In this document: positions 60,828-64,000 of the stretch, in pieces
Numbering within the stretch: the first letter of the stretch is position 1
Layout of the letters: each line of letters opens with the position of its first letter
NCBI GenBank assembly: GCA_025093555.1
Contig: JAIWNF010000062.1
Span: forward strand, 186,001 to 250,000
Direction: 5' to 3'
Source: Circinella umbellata
Lineage: Eukaryota > Mucoromycota > Mucoromycetes > Mucorales > Lichtheimiaceae
Length of the DNA stretch: 64,000 bases
Program-made: the position numbers and the translations under genes
The notes under the pieces: generated by a model
What the model was told of the DNA's origin: nothing
The model's input: only the letters and a program-made list of their open reading frames with translations
Databases searched by the model: none

Positions 60828-62773
60828 TTATGCACCCGCGTATCGAACACATATATTATGTTGATGAGCATAATCCATTACTATTTCTTCACTAATCATT
60901 GGGCATACACGAGCTGCAAGGTATTTTAAACTTTTACAGTTATCGACCAACTGTTTAACACCTTCGTCACTTGCTTGACGTAATGCCAATAATTCTATTC
61001 TTTCTAATCGTTTTCCATAGTATGATAAATTGGTTAAAAAAACGTCGCTACATGCCGGAATGGTGAACATTTTTACTTCAACCAAATTGACGAGTTTCTT
61101 TGGTAGAATATCCAATTGTTTTTCAATAGAGAAATCTCTGGTGGCTGAAAAATGAAGTTTTTCAATACTATAGACATTGGATAGAGCTGCAATACTTTTG
61201 CTGTTGATAAGACGACCATCAAATTGAACATTTTTCAAAGTCATTGCTCTTTTTGTTGCTGGTAAAAAGGTCATGATATCATTGTTTGGATGTTGTTGAA
61301 CGTCATCTTCTGCTTTTTCTGTGATACCAAAGAAAAATGCTGCTAATCCATCTGGTGTTAATCCAGAACATCCATTGGTGATATGAAGTGTGTCTAGTTG
61401 ATTTAGGTCTAATAATGCATCAAAGACCGGATCTTTTAAATTGGGCATAGAAACAAAAATAACAGAGCGTAACGAAGGACATTGTCGAAGAATAGATATC
61501 ATGGTATTGGTGTTGATTTCCAATCGCTTGAAAGAAAGCGTATGTAATCGCTGACAAGCTAATCCAGAAAATAAATACCAGTTTTGAAATCCTTCTTCTT
61601 GTGTTGAAGAATTAGATCGAGGTGAAACAGTAGGTCCATGAATGGCTAGTTCTTCTAGTGTGTTCTTGTTGTTATCCAGAAACTGATATATAACATCTCC
61701 ATGCATAATGCTGCTCAAATTCATCCACAGGGCTACTGTTGAAAAACCTTGCTGTTGCTCTGAAGTGGTCGCATATCGATTGACGGGTTTCCATGCTTTC
61801 GCACCTAATGGATATTGTTCCCATACAAGGTTTTGAATATTTGGACAGTGATGACGAATTTGATCCAACATACGGATAGAATAACTTTCGGTATTGTTAT
61901 CAAAATAGATTAAATTGGGACAAGCGCGTAATACTGTGGGTAAATCACGAAAAATTTCAGGAGAAACATTATTTATAAAATGTAAAGAAAGATGAATGAG
62001 GTTGGGTAGAATTGGTAAATCGATAGGATCAGATCCTCCATTCCATCCGCTTACAAAGATAGCCAAGTGTGTAAGATGGGTACAAGTGGACCATATGGTG
62101 TGTAAAATCTCTTCATTAAAAGTGCAACGAATCGATATCTGAAGCTTTTTCAGTGATGGACTGATAAGTGTTAAGTTTTGCATAAATAAATCAGTTGAAA
62201 ATGTTGATTTCGTGGACTTGAGTACTATTATTAATAAGATTATATGAGTTTTTTTGGTTTCTTGATTTCGAAAATTCAAAAATATACTGTTCAATAAGTA
62301 TTTATAATACTAATAATAATAATCAACATACGTAGAGTATGTAAGTTTTTTAAATCACCCAATAATTTGATCCATGGATCCCCAGGATCCAAAAGTTCTA
62401 ATCGGCGAATATGCTTTGCTTGAATTTGTGTAACCTTAAAGAACTTTGGGTCATCCAAAGTCCCGCTGCTTGAGGAGACGTCCACTTCTCGCCAGGCTTC
62501 TTCACACTCTAATATTTGCGTACGCCATGTTTTACTGACTGTCATACATTCCATGAGTTGTTGTTTTGGTAATTGTGGTAAGATGCAGCCCACAAGATCG
62601 AATGGCAGTGTAGATATAAAATCGACGTGGTGCTGTTGGTCGAGATTCATTCCGTTGTTTTGGTCGTTGCCCACAACTACCGCAGCAACTGTGGGAGTCT
62701 GTTCTTCTCCCTCCCTGCTTTGAGTTGACAAAGGCTGTTCAATAATGGAATTAATTGGTTTATGAAATTCCAT
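60828..62773 (-). CDS. F-box and leucine-rich-repeat protein
   Basis: Two exons (62773-62332, 62224-60828) give 612 aa. After a disordered Gln/Asn/Val-rich N-terminus, residues about 50-95 form an F-box: ISTLPFDLVGCILPQLPKQQ, then LMECMTVSKTWRTQILECEE. The remaining 450 residues are irregular leucine-rich repeats, e.g. LEELAIHGPTVS, LHTLSFKRLEIN, LPNLIHLSLHFIN, and a final one LKYLAARVCPMISEE. By family knowledge such proteins are substrate adaptors of SCF ubiquitin ligases; the target is unknown. The GTATGT donor at 62331-62330 and the AATAG acceptor at 62227-62225 keep phase. Many diverged members of this family are typical of Mucoromycota genomes (general knowledge). Confidence 0.75.
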
Positions 62774-63460
62774 CTTCGCTACGAGATTTTAGGAATTATA
62801 ATGGTAAAGAGGCTGAAGATATAGGAAGAGGGGGGGGAGACCAATAAAGAATAAGTTATCCTTTATAAGGATAATGGTAAATTTTAAGCCTTACGTGTTC
62901 ATCGTTATAGTATTTTATTTATCATCCTGCTTGTTTCTTATTTTCACGCTATTCTAAGCCATGAGTTTACTATGAAGATTTTGAAAACAAAAAAGAAAGA
63001 AGAAAATGATTTATATCCTGATTTCATAGATTAATTCACAAAAAAACTGTAATGGATTATTTTTCATTATCTCTGACGATAGTCGTTGTTAGGGTTTTTG
63101 TCTATTTATAAAGTACAAGATATATTTCGCAGCAGTAATAGATAAGTTATGAGGATGCTTGTTATGTTTATAAATCAACGATGAATATATACTTGTTAAG
63201 TGAATCTTATTATAATGAACCATCCTATTTATCAAATATATTACTTTTATATTATATTCGTTCGCATTCCAGGGCAGCAAACACAATGATCAGGTTTTAA
63301 ATTCTAAATGCGGCCTTTACGTTACACACTGCTATTTATGATAAGCCACTGATTTGTGGCACTCCAATGCAAATTTCATCGAAAAGAGAAAAAAAAAAAT
63401 CGAACTTTGAATTTTTGAAGCAGCCCTTTTTTTTTAATTCTTTAACCCGAGAAATACATA
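62774..63460. promoter_or_regulatory. Divergent promoter region, F-box gene / Pescadillo
   Basis: 687 bp between start codons of outward-facing genes. It contains a G9 tract near 62831 and T-rich stretches just before the Pescadillo ATG. The 65-codon minus ORF at 63089-63286 was not accepted. Confidence 0.4.
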
Positions 63461-64000
63461 ATGGCCAAGATTCAAAAGAAAGGAAAAAAAGGAAATGCTG
63501 CCAATTTCATTACAAGACAGCAAGCATTAAAAAAGCTTCAAATCTCTTTGGCAGACTTTAGGTAAACAAAGACAGTTTTGTTTTATTTTATTTTCTTATT
63601 TTTTTTTTATTGTTGATAGGAACCAAAGAATGACAAATTGTAACATTTCATGATCGATCAAACTAATTTTTTGAATAATTCATTAATAGACGGCTTTGTA
63701 TTTTAAAGGGTATTTATCCTCGCGAACCACGTAACAAAAAGAAAGCCAACAAAGGTTCCACTGCACCTGCTACTTTCTATTACACCAAAGACATTCAATA
63801 TCTTCTTCATGAACCTCTTCTTAACAAGTTCCGTGAATATAAAACTTTTGCTAAAAAGTTGAATAAGGTGCTTCATAAGGGTGAATACAGTACTGCAAAG
63901 TCTTTAGAAGAGAATCATCGTCCTATTTATTCATTGGATCATATTGTCAAGGAGAGGTAAAAAAAACAATCTTAATAATAATTACTAGAATTTGGGAGAG
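63461..64000 (+). CDS. NOP7: Pescadillo / NOP7 ribosome biogenesis factor, 5' part
   Basis: Pescadillo is a subunit of the PeBoW complex (Pes1-Bop1-WDR12; Nop7-Erb1-Ytm1 in yeast), needed for 27S pre-rRNA processing in 60S assembly. Exons 63461-63561 and 63690-63956 are in phase; the window ends inside the next intron. The N-terminus [20 protein letters not shown] followed by [20 protein letters not shown] and [15 protein letters not shown] is the near-invariant start of this family; then [17 protein letters not shown]. The BRCT domain expected further on lies outside the window. ATG 63461 is the first ATG of the frame and matches the conserved start. Confidence 0.96.

Overview
The window looks like nuclear DNA of an early-diverging (Mucoromycota/Mucorales-type) fungus. 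It is very AT-rich, its genes carry many short GT-AG introns (mostly 45-170 nt), and its proteins are typical fungal housekeeping products. The organism is inferred from gene structure and protein content only; no database search was possible. Exon boundaries were set by hand from splice sites that keep reading frame and family homology. No tRNA, rRNA or CRISPR array was recognised.

Left part (1-20 kb): the 5' end of a Jen1-type carboxylate transporter (-); a 2.6-kb gene-free stretch; a MIS12-like kinetochore gene (+) convergent with a SIP5-like zinc-finger gene (-); a transposon-derived block at 5.6-9.5 kb centred on a Fanzor (eukaryotic TnpB-like, RNA-guided nuclease family) gene with one intron; a conserved unknown gene (-); an unusual cyclic-nucleotide-binding/F-box/LRR fusion (+); a 16-exon importin-11/Kap120 gene (+); and a TLC-domain membrane protein (+).

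Middle (20-45 kb): a 5.6-kb gene-poor region with a 220-bp foldback element and a decayed mobile element; a FAD monooxygenase (+); a ribosome-biogenesis neighbourhood of NOC2 (-), a small lysine-rich gene (-) and BCP1 (+); a LisH-WD40 protein (-); a small unknown gene (-); a Zn2Cys6 transcription factor (-); and a glutathione S-transferase (-) with a decayed tandem copy.

Right part (45-64 kb): a multiply broken HDAC/acetylpolyamine-amidohydrolase-like pseudogene (+); an unknown multi-exon gene with a GC-AG intron (+); an MFS_1-like transporter (-) divergent from the splicing factor SMU1 (+); a Dal5-type permease (-) with several micro-exons; a candidate tiny three-exon gene (-); an F-box/LRR protein (-); and the 5' part of Pescadillo/NOP7 (+), cut by the window edge.

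The most notable system is the Fanzor element. Its RuvC-I motif, zinc ribbon, RuvC-III motif and the displaced glutamate typical of Fanzors are all visible across the spliced frame, and its 3' flank is where a guide (omega) RNA would be expected. Next in interest are the cNMP-F-box-LRR fusion, the foldback element, the micro-exon-rich permease and the fresh-looking HDAC pseudogene.
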